From: Sphingomonadaceae bacterium
Lineage (GTDB): Bacteria; Pseudomonadota; Alphaproteobacteria; Sphingomonadales; Sphingomonadaceae
Direction of reading: 5' to 3'
Assembly (NCBI GenBank): GCA_020847445.1
Contig: JADLBY010000036.1
Location: 1 to 40,618 of the forward strand
Length of the DNA: 40,618 nucleotides
Part shown: in pieces, positions 26,809-35,258 of the stretch
How positions within the stretch are numbered: the first letter of the stretch is position 1
How the letters are laid out: every line of letters starts with the position of its first letter
Made by a program: the position numbers and the translations under genes
The notes under the pieces: generated by a model
The model's input: the letters and a program-made list of their open reading frames with translations, nothing else
Database searches by the model: none
Told to the model about the DNA's origin: nothing

Positions 26809-27366
26809 TCAAGATGCTTTGAATAACCGGATCATCTGAGTGACGGAACTGCTCTGGTGTGGAAGGTTATTTGGATCTTGGAGACTTCTTACAACATGCT
26901 GAAGATCCCAGAGTTTGAGTGAGTTGCCACCCATCCGCTTCTTGAATGTTTCATTTTCACGCCATTTTGTATGGTCGCCAATGATTTTTGTAACCGCCGT
27001 TACATGCTGAACATCACTACGACCCGAGAGAGCTCGAACCCGATGTTTCAAAGCAGTCGCCCATTCTTCCACCGCCAGCTCTCGAAAATGTTTCCATGCT
27101 GCTTTGTTCCAGAGTGAGCCGTCACTTAGTATGGCATCCGCTGCTGCACCTGCGTCAAGTTCGCGGCCTTTGCAACTGACCACTAAGACTGGCTCATTGG
27201 GTGAGCGTGGTTTAACAGCAACGAAATCAATATCGGAGGCGCCCGTTCTATATCGTTCGTCGATTTTTATCTTCTCAGGAAGTGCGAACGATACGTTTTC
27301 CATAACAAAATAGCCTTGCGCTTGAAGGCTAGTTTTGACGATATCTTCAAAAATATTGACTGCCAT
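26809..27366 (-). CDS. PD-(D/E)XK-like nuclease-fold protein, AT-rich, probably acquired
   Basis: A 185-residue protein of no recognised family. An N-terminal helix [20 protein letters not shown] resembles the first helix of Mrr/restriction-endonuclease folds. [13 protein letters not shown] followed by [11 protein letters not shown] gives an Asp and a Lys spaced like the PD-(D/E)XK core, with Ser replacing the usual Glu/Gln before CK. Nuclease activity is therefore possible but unproven. The gene is visibly richer in A+T than its neighbours and lies between ruvX and pyrB, so horizontal transfer is likely. No methyltransferase, toxin partner or transposase is adjacent. It has a poor ribosome binding site. 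Confidence 0.7.
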   Translation of the reverse strand: MAVNIFEDIVKTSLQAQGYFVMENVSFALPEKIKIDERYRTGASDIDFVAVKPRSPNEPVLVVSCKGRELDAGAAADAILSDGSLWNKAAWKHFRELAVEEWATALKHRVRALSGRSDVQHVTAVTKIIGDHTKWRENETFKKRMGGNSLKLWDLQHVVRSLQDPNNLPHQSSSVTQMIRLFKAS

Positions 27367-27392
27367 AAGAACAACATGGCTATCATTTTCTT

Positions 27393-27857
27393 CTAAATCG
27401 TCAACGCGTCAATTGCGCCCTGCAGGATATGAGCCGCCGCTGCGCTGTCAATGCGCTCGGCGCGTTTGGCGCGGCTGAGGTCGGCTTCGATCATGAAGCG
27501 CTCGGCGGCGGCGGTGGACCAGCGTTCATCCCACAGAAGGATAGGCAGCCCAAGGTCGAGCAGGTTGCGGGCGAAGGACCGGCTCGATTGGCTGCGCGGG
27601 CTTTCGCTGCCGTCCATGTTGATCGGCAGGCCGATGACGATCCCGGCGGTGGCGCGGGTGGCAATCACCGCCTGCAGCCGCGCCTTGTCTTTCGCGAATT
27701 TGCTGCGCGCGATCAGATCGGCGGGGGAGGCGAAGCTCCAGCCCGCGTCGCAAAAGGCGGTGCCGATCGTCTTGCTGCCGACATCGAGCCCGATCAGCAC
27801 GCCGCCTTCGGGCAGCGCGGCACGGAAGTCTGAGGCTGATGTGGTGATCAGTGACAT
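27393..27857 (-). CDS. ruvX: Putative Holliday junction resolvase / pre-16S rRNA nuclease
   Basis: A 154-residue YqgF/RuvX protein with an RNase H-like fold. [15 protein letters not shown] near the N-terminus carries the first Asp, [15 protein letters not shown] is the family loop, [16 protein letters not shown] has the acidic pair, and [16 protein letters not shown] holds the last Asp. It is linked to 5'-end maturation of 16S rRNA in E. coli and to Holliday junction processing. ATG 27857 is preferred over TTG 27875. A foreign-looking gene separates it from pyrB; a dispersed repeat lies just upstream. Confidence 0.93.
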   Translation of the reverse strand: MSLITTSASDFRAALPEGGVLIGLDVGSKTIGTAFCDAGWSFASPADLIARSKFAKDKARLQAVIATRATAGIVIGLPINMDGSESPRSQSSRSFARNLLDLGLPILLWDERWSTAAAERFMIEADLSRAKRAERIDSAAAAHILQGAIDALTI

Positions 27858-27877
27858 CTCACACGCATAAACCAAGG

Positions 27878-27986
27878 TCGTCGCCCCCGCGAAGGCGTGG
27901 GGCCATCACCTGAGGGACAAATTTCAACAGCGGGTGATGGATGGACCTAACGGTCACTACGTTCCCCGCCTCCGCGGGAATGACGA
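27878..27986. repeat. Dispersed intergenic repeat, copy B (REPIN-like)
   Basis: The inverted counterpart of the element at 11157-11263. Its ends are hairpins of CCCCGC-GAAG-GC and CCGC-CTC-CGCGG type. It lies between the ruvX start and the DUF3089 stop. It contains no coding sequence and could affect the ruvX promoter. Confidence 0.75.
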
Positions 27987-28001
27987 AGTTCAAAAAAGGC
28001 A

Positions 28002-29009
28002 TCACCGCGCCAGGAATTTCTGCACCCGCCACAGCGCATCGGCGCGCACATTCGCCCAGAAGAGCGGATAGTCATAGACATGGTAATTGTTCCCCGGCAG
28101 CACATAGGGGCCGAGTTCGGGCGGGTCGCCGATCAGCAGGAAACCGCGCTGGTCGCAACGGGCGGGGACGGCGGCCTTAACCTGTTCGCCGGTCTTCATA
28201 TCGTCAGACGGTTTGAGTGTGCCCAGATTTGCCTCGGCGCCTGCCTCGGGTGCGCCGCCGCCGGTCAGCGGGTTGGTGCACAGCATGTTGGTGTTGGCGC
28301 GCGAATGGCCGTTGAAGCCGGTGGTGCTATCGTAGACTTTCAGGATACGCTCATATTCGGCTGGCTCGGCAAAGCTCTGCCATGCCATGATGCACCCTGT
28401 CTGGTCGGGGGAGGTGCAGGCGGGCAGGCCCATTTCGGGAAGATCGGTATTGACCGAGACAGGCCAGCCGACGGCATAGGCGGCAACGATCCGTTTCGCG
28501 ATCGGCTTCCCCGCAACCCGGTCTTTCAGCAAATGGGTCAGGTGCAGCGCGCCCTGGCTGTGCCCTGCAAGGATGATCGGGCGATCCTTCTGCACATTGG
28601 CGACAAAATCGTCAAAGGCGAGGAGCACGTCCTGATAGGCGGCGTCCAGCGCCTTCTGCCCCTCGGGCTTGCTGGTCAGGAAAGCGCCGATCGCGGCCTG
28701 CCGATAGCGCGGCGCCCAGATTTCACCCGATGCGGCAAAGGGAGAGGCGAGCCCCTGCAGAAACAGCTTCGCCCGATCCTGCGACAGCTTGTCGTCGAGC
28801 GGCGCGTTCCAGTGGGTCTTTTCCATATAGGAGGTGGGGTGGATGAAAAAGATAGCCGCCGGGCCGGGCACGGTGATCTTCTCGGCACCTGCGGGTTGCC
28901 AGCCGGTTACACTGTGCGCGCCGCCACGTCCGCGGGCAAACCACATTGCCGGATCGTCATAGATGTTGGTGGCAAAGGCTTTTTGCTCTTCGAATTTGGT
29001 CGTCGGCAC
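28002..29009 (-). CDS. DUF3089 alpha/beta-hydrolase-like protein (main body, 5' end broken)
   Basis: A 335-residue DUF3089 protein with an alpha/beta-hydrolase nucleophile elbow in ILAGHSQGALHL (about residues 165-176). PAAIFFIHPTSYMEKTHWN and AYAVGWPVSV are other family stretches. Substrate unknown; relatives are probably membrane-anchored lipases/esterases. In frame upstream are 26 codons of a typical anchor, then TAA at 29034-29036, so only GTG 29009 gives an open frame. That start has no good ribosome binding site and lacks the anchor. It may be a pseudogene, a shortened cytoplasmic form or a sequencing error. Confidence 0.75.
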   Translation of the reverse strand: MPTTKFEEQKAFATNIYDDPAMWFARGRGGAHSVTGWQPAGAEKITVPGPAAIFFIHPTSYMEKTHWNAPLDDKLSQDRAKLFLQGLASPFAASGEIWAPRYRQAAIGAFLTSKPEGQKALDAAYQDVLLAFDDFVANVQKDRPIILAGHSQGALHLTHLLKDRVAGKPIAKRIVAAYAVGWPVSVNTDLPEMGLPACTSPDQTGCIMAWQSFAEPAEYERILKVYDSTTGFNGHSRANTNMLCTNPLTGGGAPEAGAEANLGTLKPSDDMKTGEQVKAAVPARCDQRGFLLIGDPPELGPYVLPGNNYHVYDYPLFWANVRADALWRVQKFLAR

Positions 29010-29114
29010 AAAGGCAAATTCGGTGAGTTCATTTTAGTAGATACGCACGACAAAACCGCCCGCGATCACCAGCATGATGATGGCTGCGACAAGATAAAGG
29101 AATTTTCGGGCCAC
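29010..29114 (-). pseudogene. Severed N-terminal anchor of the DUF3089 gene
   Basis: From GTG 29114 the same frame reads ARKFLYLVAAIIMLVIAGG then FVVRIY, a standard single membrane anchor, followed by TAA (29034-29036). After the stop it continues NELTEFAFVPTTKF into the DUF3089 body. One base change (for example CAA to TAA) would explain the break. Confidence 0.7.
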
Positions 29115-29138
29115 GTTCTACTTTCAGTTTATCCAGGC

Positions 29139-29166
29139 CGTTGCCCCGGCGCAGGCTGGCGCAACG
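29139..29166. repeat. Solitary degenerate REP hairpin
   Basis: CGTTGCCCCGGC (29139-29150) pairs with GCTGGCGCAACG (29155-29166), with two mismatches and a GCAG loop. The core CCGGCGCAGGCTGG matches the hairpins at 31219-31238. It lies in the divergent gap before gatC. Confidence 0.6.
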
Positions 29167-29277
29167 ATTTGCGGTTTCAAATAATGGCATTTGGAAAAAT
29201 AGCACCGGATATTTGAACCGGGGCTGAAAAGCACAGCTTTGGCGGTTGATGCTGCGACTGCACAATGCTAGCTGCCA

Positions 29278-29298
29278 CCGGATCGCCTGCCGATCCGG
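29278..29298. other. Stem-loop just before the gatC ribosome binding site
   Basis: CCGGATCG (29278-29285) pairs perfectly with CGATCCGG (29291-29298) across a 5-base loop. It ends about 6 bases before AAGGAAG of gatC. It may be a 5' leader structure; no known riboswitch fold is seen. Confidence 0.45.
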
Positions 29299-29313
29299 AA
29301 TACAAGGAAGTCC

Positions 29314-29601
29314 ATGTCTGTCGATAAAGATACCGTGAACAAGATCGCGCGGCTCTCCCGCATCGCGATCAGCGATGAAGAGGCCGATAGAATGGTCGGG
29401 GAACTGAACGGCATCCTCGCCTGGGTCGAACAATTGGGTGAGGTCGACGTGACCGGCGTTGAGCCGATGACCGCCGTGATTCCCAACCATCTGCGGTTGC
29501 GCGACGATGTCGTCACCGATGGCGATGTCCGCGAAAAGGTGCTCGCCAACGCGCCCGCCCGCGAAGGCAGTTTCTTTGGCGTGCCGAAGGTGATCGAGTG
29601 A
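29314..29601 (+). CDS. gatC: Aspartyl/glutamyl-tRNA amidotransferase subunit C
   Basis: A 95-residue GatC, the small subunit that wraps GatA in the GatCAB complex converting Glu-tRNA(Gln) and Asp-tRNA(Asn) to Gln- and Asn-tRNA. Family motifs are [40 protein letters not shown] and [23 protein letters not shown] 29314 has AAGGAAG with suitable spacing. A pair of palindromic repeats separates it from gatA, so the usual close spacing of gatC and gatA is lost. Confidence 0.95.
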   Translation: MSVDKDTVNKIARLSRIAISDEEADRMVGELNGILAWVEQLGEVDVTGVEPMTAVIPNHLRLRDDVVTDGDVREKVLANAPAREGSFFGVPKVIE

Positions 29602-29616
29602 TGTGCGGGCTCAGCG

Positions 29617-29709
29617 CAATAAATAGGGACAGTCCCTATTTAACTCCAAACGTCGTTTCGCTTGGCATTGGTCGTGACAAATTAAATAGGGACTGTCCCT
29701 ATTTATTGC
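29617..29709. repeat. Inverted pair of palindromic repeats between gatC and gatA (REPIN-like)
   Basis: Two palindromes (29620-29642 and 29683-29705), each with 11-base arms containing AAATAGGGAC, face each other. About 28 bases (GCAATAAATA… to …CTATTTAA) are identical in inverted orientation. A 40-base spacer separates them. The third copy of the palindrome lies at 753-777. Such paired REPs are called REPINs when mobilised by REP-associated tyrosine transposases; no transposase is in this window. Confidence 0.85.
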
Positions 29710-29722
29710 AGGGGAACGGGTC

Positions 29723-31207
29723 GTGACTGATCTGACCAAATTGGGCGTTGCCGCCATCCGTTCGGGCGTGGCCTCTGGTGAATTTACCGCCGTCGAAGTC
29801 GCCACCGCCTTCAATGCCAATGTTGCTGCTGCCAAGGCGCTCAACGCCTTCATCGTGGAAACGCCCGAAAAGGCGATCGAGGCGGCGAGGGCCGTCGATT
29901 CCGACCGTGCGGCGGGCAAGCCGCTGGGCAAGATGGCGGGTGTGCCGATCGGGATGAAGGATCTGTTCGCCACCGAAGGCGTGCAGACCACCGCGGCCAG
30001 CCACATCCTCGAAGGCTTTGTGCCGACCTATGAATCGACCGTTTCGGCCAATTTGTGGAAGGCGGGCGCCGGGATGCTCGGCAAGCTCAATCTCGATCAG
30101 TTCGCGATGGGCTCGTCGAACGAGACGAGCTATTTCGGCAATGTGATCTCGCCCTGGCGGCGCAATGACGGCAGCAATGCCGCGCTTGCGCCCGGTGGCT
30201 CGTCGGGCGGTTCGTCGAGCGCGATTGCCGCGCGGCTGTGCCCGGCGGCGACCGGGACCGACACTGGCGGCTCGATCCGCCAGCCCGCCGCATTCGTTGG
30301 CATTTCGGGGATCAAGCCCACCTATGGACGGTGTTCGCGCTGGGGCATTGTCGCCTTTGCCAGCTCGCTCGATCAGGCCGGGCCGATGGCGCGCGACGTG
30401 CGCGACTGTGCCATCATGCTGGAGGCGATGGCGGGTTTCGATCCCAAGGATGCGACCTCGCTCGACCTGCCGGTGCCCGAATGGGAAGCGGGCCTTTCGG
30501 GTGATCTGCGCGGCAAGAAAGTCGGCATTCCCAGGGAATATCGCCTCGATGGCATCGACGAAGATATCGCCGCGATGTGGGATAACGGCATTGCCTGGCT
30601 GAAGGATGCAGGCGCGGAGATTGTCGAGATCAGCCTGCCGCACACCAAATATGCGCTGCCCGCCTATTATATCATCGCCCCCGCCGAGGCCTCATCGAAC
30701 CTCGCGCGCTATGATGGCGTGCGTTACGGCCTGCGCGACCTGCCGGATGGGGCGGGGCTACAGGATATGTATGCCGCCACCCGCGCCGCCGGGTTCGGCG
30801 CAGAGGTGCGCCGCCGCATCATGATCGGCACCTATGTGCTCAGCGCCGGTTTCTACGACGCCTATTACACCCAGGCGCAAAAAGTCCGCGCGCTGATCGC
30901 CCGCGATTTTGAGGCGGCTTGGGCGCAATGCGACCTGATTCTCGCGCCGACCGCGCCGAGTGCGGCGTTCGGACTGGGCGAAAAGACCAGCGATCCACTG
31001 GCGATGTATCTCAACGACGTGTTCGCTGTGCCCGCCTCTTTGGCTGGCTTGCCCGCGATGTCGGTGCCGGGTGGCCTCGACAAACAGGGCCTGCCGCTGG
31101 GCTTGCAGATCGTCGGCAAGGCGCTCGACGAACAGGGCGTGCTGAACGCCGGTCTGGCGATTGAGGAACGCGCCGGGTTTACGGCGGAGGCCGAAAAATG
31201 GTGGTAA
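29723..31207 (+). CDS. gatA: Aspartyl/glutamyl-tRNA amidotransferase subunit A
   Basis: A 494-residue amidase-signature enzyme that releases ammonia from glutamine for tRNA transamidation. The Ser-cisSer-Lys triad is visible as Lys79 (IGMKDLF), Ser160 ([10 protein letters not shown]) and Ser184 ([13 protein letters not shown]). Later family stretches such as [23 protein letters not shown] and [18 protein letters not shown] are intact. GTG 29723 is preceded by GGGGAACGGG, which begins just beyond the repeat pair, so the insertion reaches almost to the ribosome binding site. gatB follows across a second repeat element. Confidence 0.96.
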   Translation: MTDLTKLGVAAIRSGVASGEFTAVEVATAFNANVAAAKALNAFIVETPEKAIEAARAVDSDRAAGKPLGKMAGVPIGMKDLFATEGVQTTAASHILEGFVPTYESTVSANLWKAGAGMLGKLNLDQFAMGSSNETSYFGNVISPWRRNDGSNAALAPGGSSGGSSSAIAARLCPAATGTDTGGSIRQPAAFVGISGIKPTYGRCSRWGIVAFASSLDQAGPMARDVRDCAIMLEAMAGFDPKDATSLDLPVPEWEAGLSGDLRGKKVGIPREYRLDGIDEDIAAMWDNGIAWLKDAGAEIVEISLPHTKYALPAYYIIAPAEASSNLARYDGVRYGLRDLPDGAGLQDMYAATRAAGFGAEVRRRIMIGTYVLSAGFYDAYYTQAQKVRALIARDFEAAWAQCDLILAPTAPSAAFGLGEKTSDPLAMYLNDVFAVPASLAGLPAMSVPGGLDKQGLPLGLQIVGKALDEQGVLNAGLAIEERAGFTAEAEKWW

Positions 31208-31214
31208 GCCTCTT

Positions 31215-31300
31215 CGCTGCCCCAGCGCAGGCTGGGGCCTGTCCCGCCTCGGGGCGCAAACCGCAAGTCGACATAGGCACCAGCCTTCGCTGGTGCGACG
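31215..31300. repeat. REPIN-like element between gatA and gatB
   Basis: Two perfect 8-bp-stem hairpins, GCCCCAGC-GCAG-GCTGGGGC (31219-31238) and GCACCAGC-CTTC-GCTGGTGC (31277-31296), sit in inverted orientation. The flanking ends also match imperfectly. The element fills most of the gatA-gatB gap and could form a stable RNA structure in the transcript. Confidence 0.8.
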
Positions 31301-31313
31301 CAAGGTTAGGGTT

Positions 31314-32792
31314 ATGAGCGAGTCAACATACCGCATCCAGGGCATGACAGGTGAGTGGGAGGTCGTGATCGGCCTTGAGGTCCATGCGCAGGTGACGTCG
31401 AACGCCAAGCTGTTTTCGGGCGCGTCCGCCGCTTTTGGCGGGGAGCCGAACAGCCATGTCAGCCTCGTCGATGCCGCGATGCCGGGCATGTTGCCTGTGC
31501 CCAACCGCGAATGCATCCGTCAGGCGGTGCGCACTGGCATGGCGATCGACGCGCAGATCAACAAATGGTCGCGGTTCGACCGGAAGAATTATTTCTACGC
31601 CGACCTGCCGCAGGGTTACCAGATTTCGCAGCTTTACCACCCGCTGGTGGGAGAGGGGAAAATCGAGGTGACGCTCGACGAGAAGGATCCGGACAGCCCC
31701 ACGCGCACAATCGGCATCGAACGCATCCATGTCGAACAGGATGCGGGCAAGCTGATGCACGACCAGCACCCGACCATGTCCTATGTCGATCTCAACCGCT
31801 CGGGCGTTGCGCTGATGGAAATTGTTTCGCGGCCTGACATGCGTTCTCCTGCCGAAGCAGGGGCTTATGTGAAAAAGTTGCGGTCGATTCTCCGTTATGT
31901 CGGCAGTTGCGACGGCAATATGGAAGAAGGCTCGATGCGCGCCGACGTCAATGTCAGTGTGCGCAAACCCGGGGCGGAATATGGCACCCGGACCGAGACC
32001 AAGAATGTCAATTCGATCCGCTTCGTGATGCAGGCGATCGAGGTTGAGGCGCGGCGTCAGGTCGATCTGATCGAGGATGGCGGCACCGTGGTGCAGGAAA
32101 CCCGGCTGTTCGACCCGAACAAGCTGGAAACCCGCTCGATGCGGTCGAAGGAAGATGCGCACGATTATCGCTATTTCCCCGACCCCGACCTGCTGCCGCT
32201 GGAACTCGATGACGCCTTTCTGGAGGAATGCCGTGCGAGCCTGCCCGAACTGCCCGACGCCAAGCGCGCACGTTACGAGAATGAACTCGGGCTTTCGTCC
32301 TATAACGCCGCAGTGCTGACCGCCGAAGCCGAAACAGCCTTCTGGTTCGAAGACCTGCTCAGCCACGGCGTCGATCCCAAGCAGGGCTCCAACTGGCTGC
32401 TCTCCGAACTGTTCGGTGCGCTCAACAAGCTGGGCAAATCACTCGATGATAGCCCGGTCAGCCCGGCGCAGGCCGCCGAGCTGCTCAAACTGGTCGCTGA
32501 TGGCACCATTTCGGGCAGCATCGCAAAACAGGTGTTCGAGATCATGCTCGAAACAGGGCAAGGCGCATCGGCGATCGTTGAAGAAAAGGGCCTGAAGCAG
32601 ACCAGCGACACCGGCGCGATCGAGGCAGTCATCGCCGAAATCCTCGCCGCCAATCCCGGTCAGCTCGAACAATATCGCGCCGGAAAGGAGCAGCTTTTCG
32701 GTTTCTTTGTCGGCCAGACGATGAAGGCGATGCAGGGCAAGGCCAATCCGGGCGTGGTCAACGAATTGCTGAAGAAGGCGCTATCCAGCTAA
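31314..32792 (+). CDS. gatB: Aspartyl/glutamyl-tRNA amidotransferase subunit B
   Basis: A 492-residue GatB, the kinase/tRNA-binding subunit. [23 protein letters not shown] is the N-terminal signature, and [16 protein letters not shown] with [14 protein letters not shown] line the active cradle. The C-terminal tail contains the YqeY-like helical domain (about 345-492) that binds the tRNA elbow. ATG 31314 ([18 protein letters not shown]) is chosen with AAGGTTAGG upstream; longer in-frame starts would pass through the repeat element. It ends 110 bp before the first exported unknown protein. Confidence 0.96.
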   Translation: MSESTYRIQGMTGEWEVVIGLEVHAQVTSNAKLFSGASAAFGGEPNSHVSLVDAAMPGMLPVPNRECIRQAVRTGMAIDAQINKWSRFDRKNYFYADLPQGYQISQLYHPLVGEGKIEVTLDEKDPDSPTRTIGIERIHVEQDAGKLMHDQHPTMSYVDLNRSGVALMEIVSRPDMRSPAEAGAYVKKLRSILRYVGSCDGNMEEGSMRADVNVSVRKPGAEYGTRTETKNVNSIRFVMQAIEVEARRQVDLIEDGGTVVQETRLFDPNKLETRSMRSKEDAHDYRYFPDPDLLPLELDDAFLEECRASLPELPDAKRARYENELGLSSYNAAVLTAEAETAFWFEDLLSHGVDPKQGSNWLLSELFGALNKLGKSLDDSPVSPAQAAELLKLVADGTISGSIAKQVFEIMLETGQGASAIVEEKGLKQTSDTGAIEAVIAEILAANPGQLEQYRAGKEQLFGFFVGQTMKAMQGKANPGVVNELLKKALSS

Positions 32793-32902
32793 GCGACGGG
32801 GAGGCCGTCATATTTCGGCTTCCGTTTCGTTGCGGGCCCTCTATATCCTTGGTGCTTGCAGGGATATGACCGGGTTGAAATACCGGGATGTAAGGGGGAT
32901 GG

Positions 32903-33499
32903 ATGAAATATTTGCGTTGTGCGCTCGTTTCGGGCGCTTGCTTGTTGTCGGCGGTCGCCGCGCAGGCGGAAGATGGTGATCTGGGTGCATCGCCTTTCGG
33001 CGTGGTCGAAATCGACAATGCAGAAGCGGAAACGCTGCAAATGCCGAAGCTTGAATTTTCGGCCACCCCCGAAGACGCGGGCAATTACGACAAATATTAT
33101 TATTTCCGTCGCGCCGATACGGACTTTGCGACCGCCTATGCGGATATCACCGAATGTGATGGCTATGCGCGTGCGTTGACGTCCAGCTTCAAGGGGGCCG
33201 ATGTGCCCTATCCATATGCCGGTACGCTGGCAGGGGCAGCCGGTGGCGTAATCGCCAATGCGATGATGGCAGCGATTTTCGTTCCCGGTGAAAAGCGCCG
33301 TATGCGCCGGGTCAATATGCGCCAATGCATGGGCTTCAAGGGATATGGCCGTTTCGGTCTTTCGAAGGATTTGTGGGAAACATTCAATTTTGAGGAAGGC
33401 ACCGGGGCCGAAGAGGAGACTAGCCGTTTGAAGGCGCTGAAGCTGCAGGCGCTGGTAGCCTCATCCGCCACTCCGGTCGGAAAGGTGCTTTCGCAATGA
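32903..33499 (+). CDS. Hypothetical exported protein (glycine-zipper-like)
   Basis: A 198-residue protein with a signal peptide (MKYLRCALVSGACLLSAVAAQA). A Tyr-rich stretch (NYDKYYYFRRADTDFATAY) lies near 65-82, and AGTLAGAAGGVIANAMMAAI (about 111-130) resembles a glycine-zipper membrane segment. Cysteines are in ITECDG and RQCMGF, and the rest is soluble. Not recognised. ATG 32903 has AGGGGG upstream. Its stop overlaps the next start by 4 bases (ATGA), so the two are translated together. Confidence 0.8.
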   Translation: MKYLRCALVSGACLLSAVAAQAEDGDLGASPFGVVEIDNAEAETLQMPKLEFSATPEDAGNYDKYYYFRRADTDFATAYADITECDGYARALTSSFKGADVPYPYAGTLAGAAGGVIANAMMAAIFVPGEKRRMRRVNMRQCMGFKGYGRFGLSKDLWETFNFEEGTGAEEETSRLKALKLQALVASSATPVGKVLSQ

Positions 33500-34410
33500 C
33501 ACGGTTTGCTGCTTCATTCGTTATCGCCGCTTCGGCACTGGCGCTGCCCGTTGCCGCCAAGGAAAAGCCGCCCGTCTTCGTAGAGGCAAAGGCGGTCAAG
33601 GATTCCAAAACCGCAGTTACGCTCAATCCCGCCAAGGCCTATATCTATGTGCGCACGTCCAATGCGATGCCGTTGCATTTCAGCCGAATTCCAACTGCTG
33701 ACGATCAGATAGGCTATGAGAAGCTGAAAGCAGCCGCATTCGTCGAGGCGAGCGAGGATTATGACAAGGCGATGAAGAAATATGAGCGCGACCTCGCTTT
33801 GTCGAAACAGTCGTCGGGCGCCAAAAAGCCCAAAAAGCCGGTCGAGCCGACCGAGGCCAATTTCCAGTTCGTGCCATTCGGGCAACTGGCCAATTTTACC
33901 GTCGGCACCTTCAACCGCTTCCAGAGCAAGGGCGGTAGCAGCTACCTGGACGAAGTGACGCCGGGTACCTACCGCATCTATGGCCAGGTCGACCCGTTGC
34001 TCGGCTTCGGCGTTTGCTATTGCATGGGCAGTGTCACCTTTGAGGCAAAGGCGGGCGAGGTGACCGACCTAGGCAGTGTAGAGCCGGATGCTGCCAACAG
34101 CGAGCCGCCAGAAAAGGGCGATAGCAGTTCGCCGCGCTTTGCGGCCAATGCCTTTGCCTGGACCCCGAGCGACAGCAGTTCGCCCGTTGACACGCGGCTG
34201 GCATCAGTGACCCGCGTTCCAGCCGATTTCCGCGCCGCTGGAAAGAGCCCCAACTATATGGGTATCGCCATTTCGCGCATTCCCGCGATTGCAGGCGTTA
34301 TCGGTTATCAACGCGACCGGATCGTCGATCTGAAGGCGGCAGCCGTGCCGATGGCGGAAGCGCCGCCAGCCGCAGCCGGGGGCGAAGCGGCTGTGCCTGC
34401 CGGAATGTGA
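33496..34410 (+). CDS. Hypothetical exported protein
   Basis: A 304-residue protein with a signal peptide (MTRFAASFVIAASALALPVAA). A beta-rich N-terminal part (AKAYIYVRTSNAMPLHFSRIP) is followed by a charged Lys/Pro-rich segment (about 90-118, KKYERDLALSKQ…KKPKKPVEP). A second beta-rich region contains GTYRIYGQVDPLLGFGVCYCMGSV with a CYC pair. No family is recognised. It overlaps the upstream gene by 4 bases and is probably its functional partner in the envelope. It ends about 95 bases before the next unit. Confidence 0.8.
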   Translation: MTRFAASFVIAASALALPVAAKEKPPVFVEAKAVKDSKTAVTLNPAKAYIYVRTSNAMPLHFSRIPTADDQIGYEKLKAAAFVEASEDYDKAMKKYERDLALSKQSSGAKKPKKPVEPTEANFQFVPFGQLANFTVGTFNRFQSKGGSSYLDEVTPGTYRIYGQVDPLLGFGVCYCMGSVTFEAKAGEVTDLGSVEPDAANSEPPEKGDSSSPRFAANAFAWTPSDSSSPVDTRLASVTRVPADFRAAGKSPNYMGIAISRIPAIAGVIGYQRDRIVDLKAAAVPMAEAPPAAAGGEAAVPAGM

Positions 34411-34505
34411 GACGATTTCACATCGGCTAACCAAATAGTCACTTGCACGGCGGCAAGATCGGCGCGAGAACAGCGAAATACGGTTTTATGCCGTCAGGAG
34501 CAGCA

Positions 34506-35258
34506 ATGGCGCGGAATTTGGGCATGGCGGTTTTGTGGGCGGGCCTGATCGCCGCAAGCCCCGGTCATGCCCAGACGGCGACCACGACCACAACCGAGAA
34601 TTTTGCCATTCGCGAAGGATTTGCCTTTCCGGACGGTAATCCGCCGCGCATCCTTGTGTTCCGGCCAGAGGTCAAGGTGGGCGAGCAGACAACTGCCGGG
34701 CTGTTTCAGATCAATGCCGTATGGCACGCAACCGCAAAAGCCGAATTGACCCAGGCGCTGATGCAGGCGGGCAAGGCCCGCAATGTCGAAATGCTGCTGC
34801 ATGAGGATATGGTCGAAGCCGAGGGGGCTGACCTGGCCGAACATCGGGCGCTGTACCGGCTGGTGGTTGGCACGATCATCCGGCACAAGCTGTTCGGGAA
34901 GGATCCGCTGCCGTCCAAGGTCGGCCGTTTCGACTGGAGCCTGGGCAGCGGCGTGGCGCGGATCGCGCCTGCTGCGCATGCCGACTATGGCCTTTTCCTT
35001 CTTAGCCAGGACAGTTTCGAATCCGCCGGTCGTCGCGCGGCGAAGCTCGTCGCTTCGCTGATGGGGGCGGGCGCGGCGAGGGGATCGCATTTCGGCTATG
35101 CCGGGCTTGTCGACCTGAAGAACGGCGATATCCTGTGGCTCAACGTCGATCTGAAGGCCACAGGCGACGTGCGCACGGCCGAGGGGGCGGCGCAGCGCAT
35201 AGAGCAGCTTCTGAACGGGTTTCCGGGGCGCGCCGTCGTCGGATCGACTGCGCCATGA
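34506..35258 (+). CDS. Hypothetical exported protein, first of an M48 gene run
   Basis: A 250-residue protein with a signal peptide (MARNLGMAVLWAGLIAASPGHAQ). The mature part carries RILVFRPEVKVGEQTTAGLF near the start, with YRLVVGTIIRH and GDILWLNVDLKATGDVRT later. This layout reminds me of outer-membrane-associated CsgG/GNA1162-type proteins, but I cannot claim membership. ATG 34506 has AGGAG five bases upstream; longer in-frame starts would weaken the signal peptide. Its stop overlaps the M48 gene start by 4 bases (ATGA). Confidence 0.78.
   Translation: MARNLGMAVLWAGLIAASPGHAQTATTTTTENFAIREGFAFPDGNPPRILVFRPEVKVGEQTTAGLFQINAVWHATAKAELTQALMQAGKARNVEMLLHEDMVEAEGADLAEHRALYRLVVGTIIRHKLFGKDPLPSKVGRFDWSLGSGVARIAPAAHADYGLFLLSQDSFESAGRRAAKLVASLMGAGAARGSHFGYAGLVDLKNGDILWLNVDLKATGDVRTAEGAAQRIEQLLNGFPGRAVVGSTAP

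Noticed and set aside
26774-26812. Extension of pyrB to TTG 26812 overlapping the upstream stop
   Set aside because: The added 13 residues do not fit the family start, while ATG 26773 does; the overlap probably results from insertion of the AT-rich gene.
29115-29313. Riboswitch or T-box before gatC
   Set aside because: Only a REP-like hairpin and one 8-bp stem-loop are present; no conserved T-box or aptamer sequence is seen.
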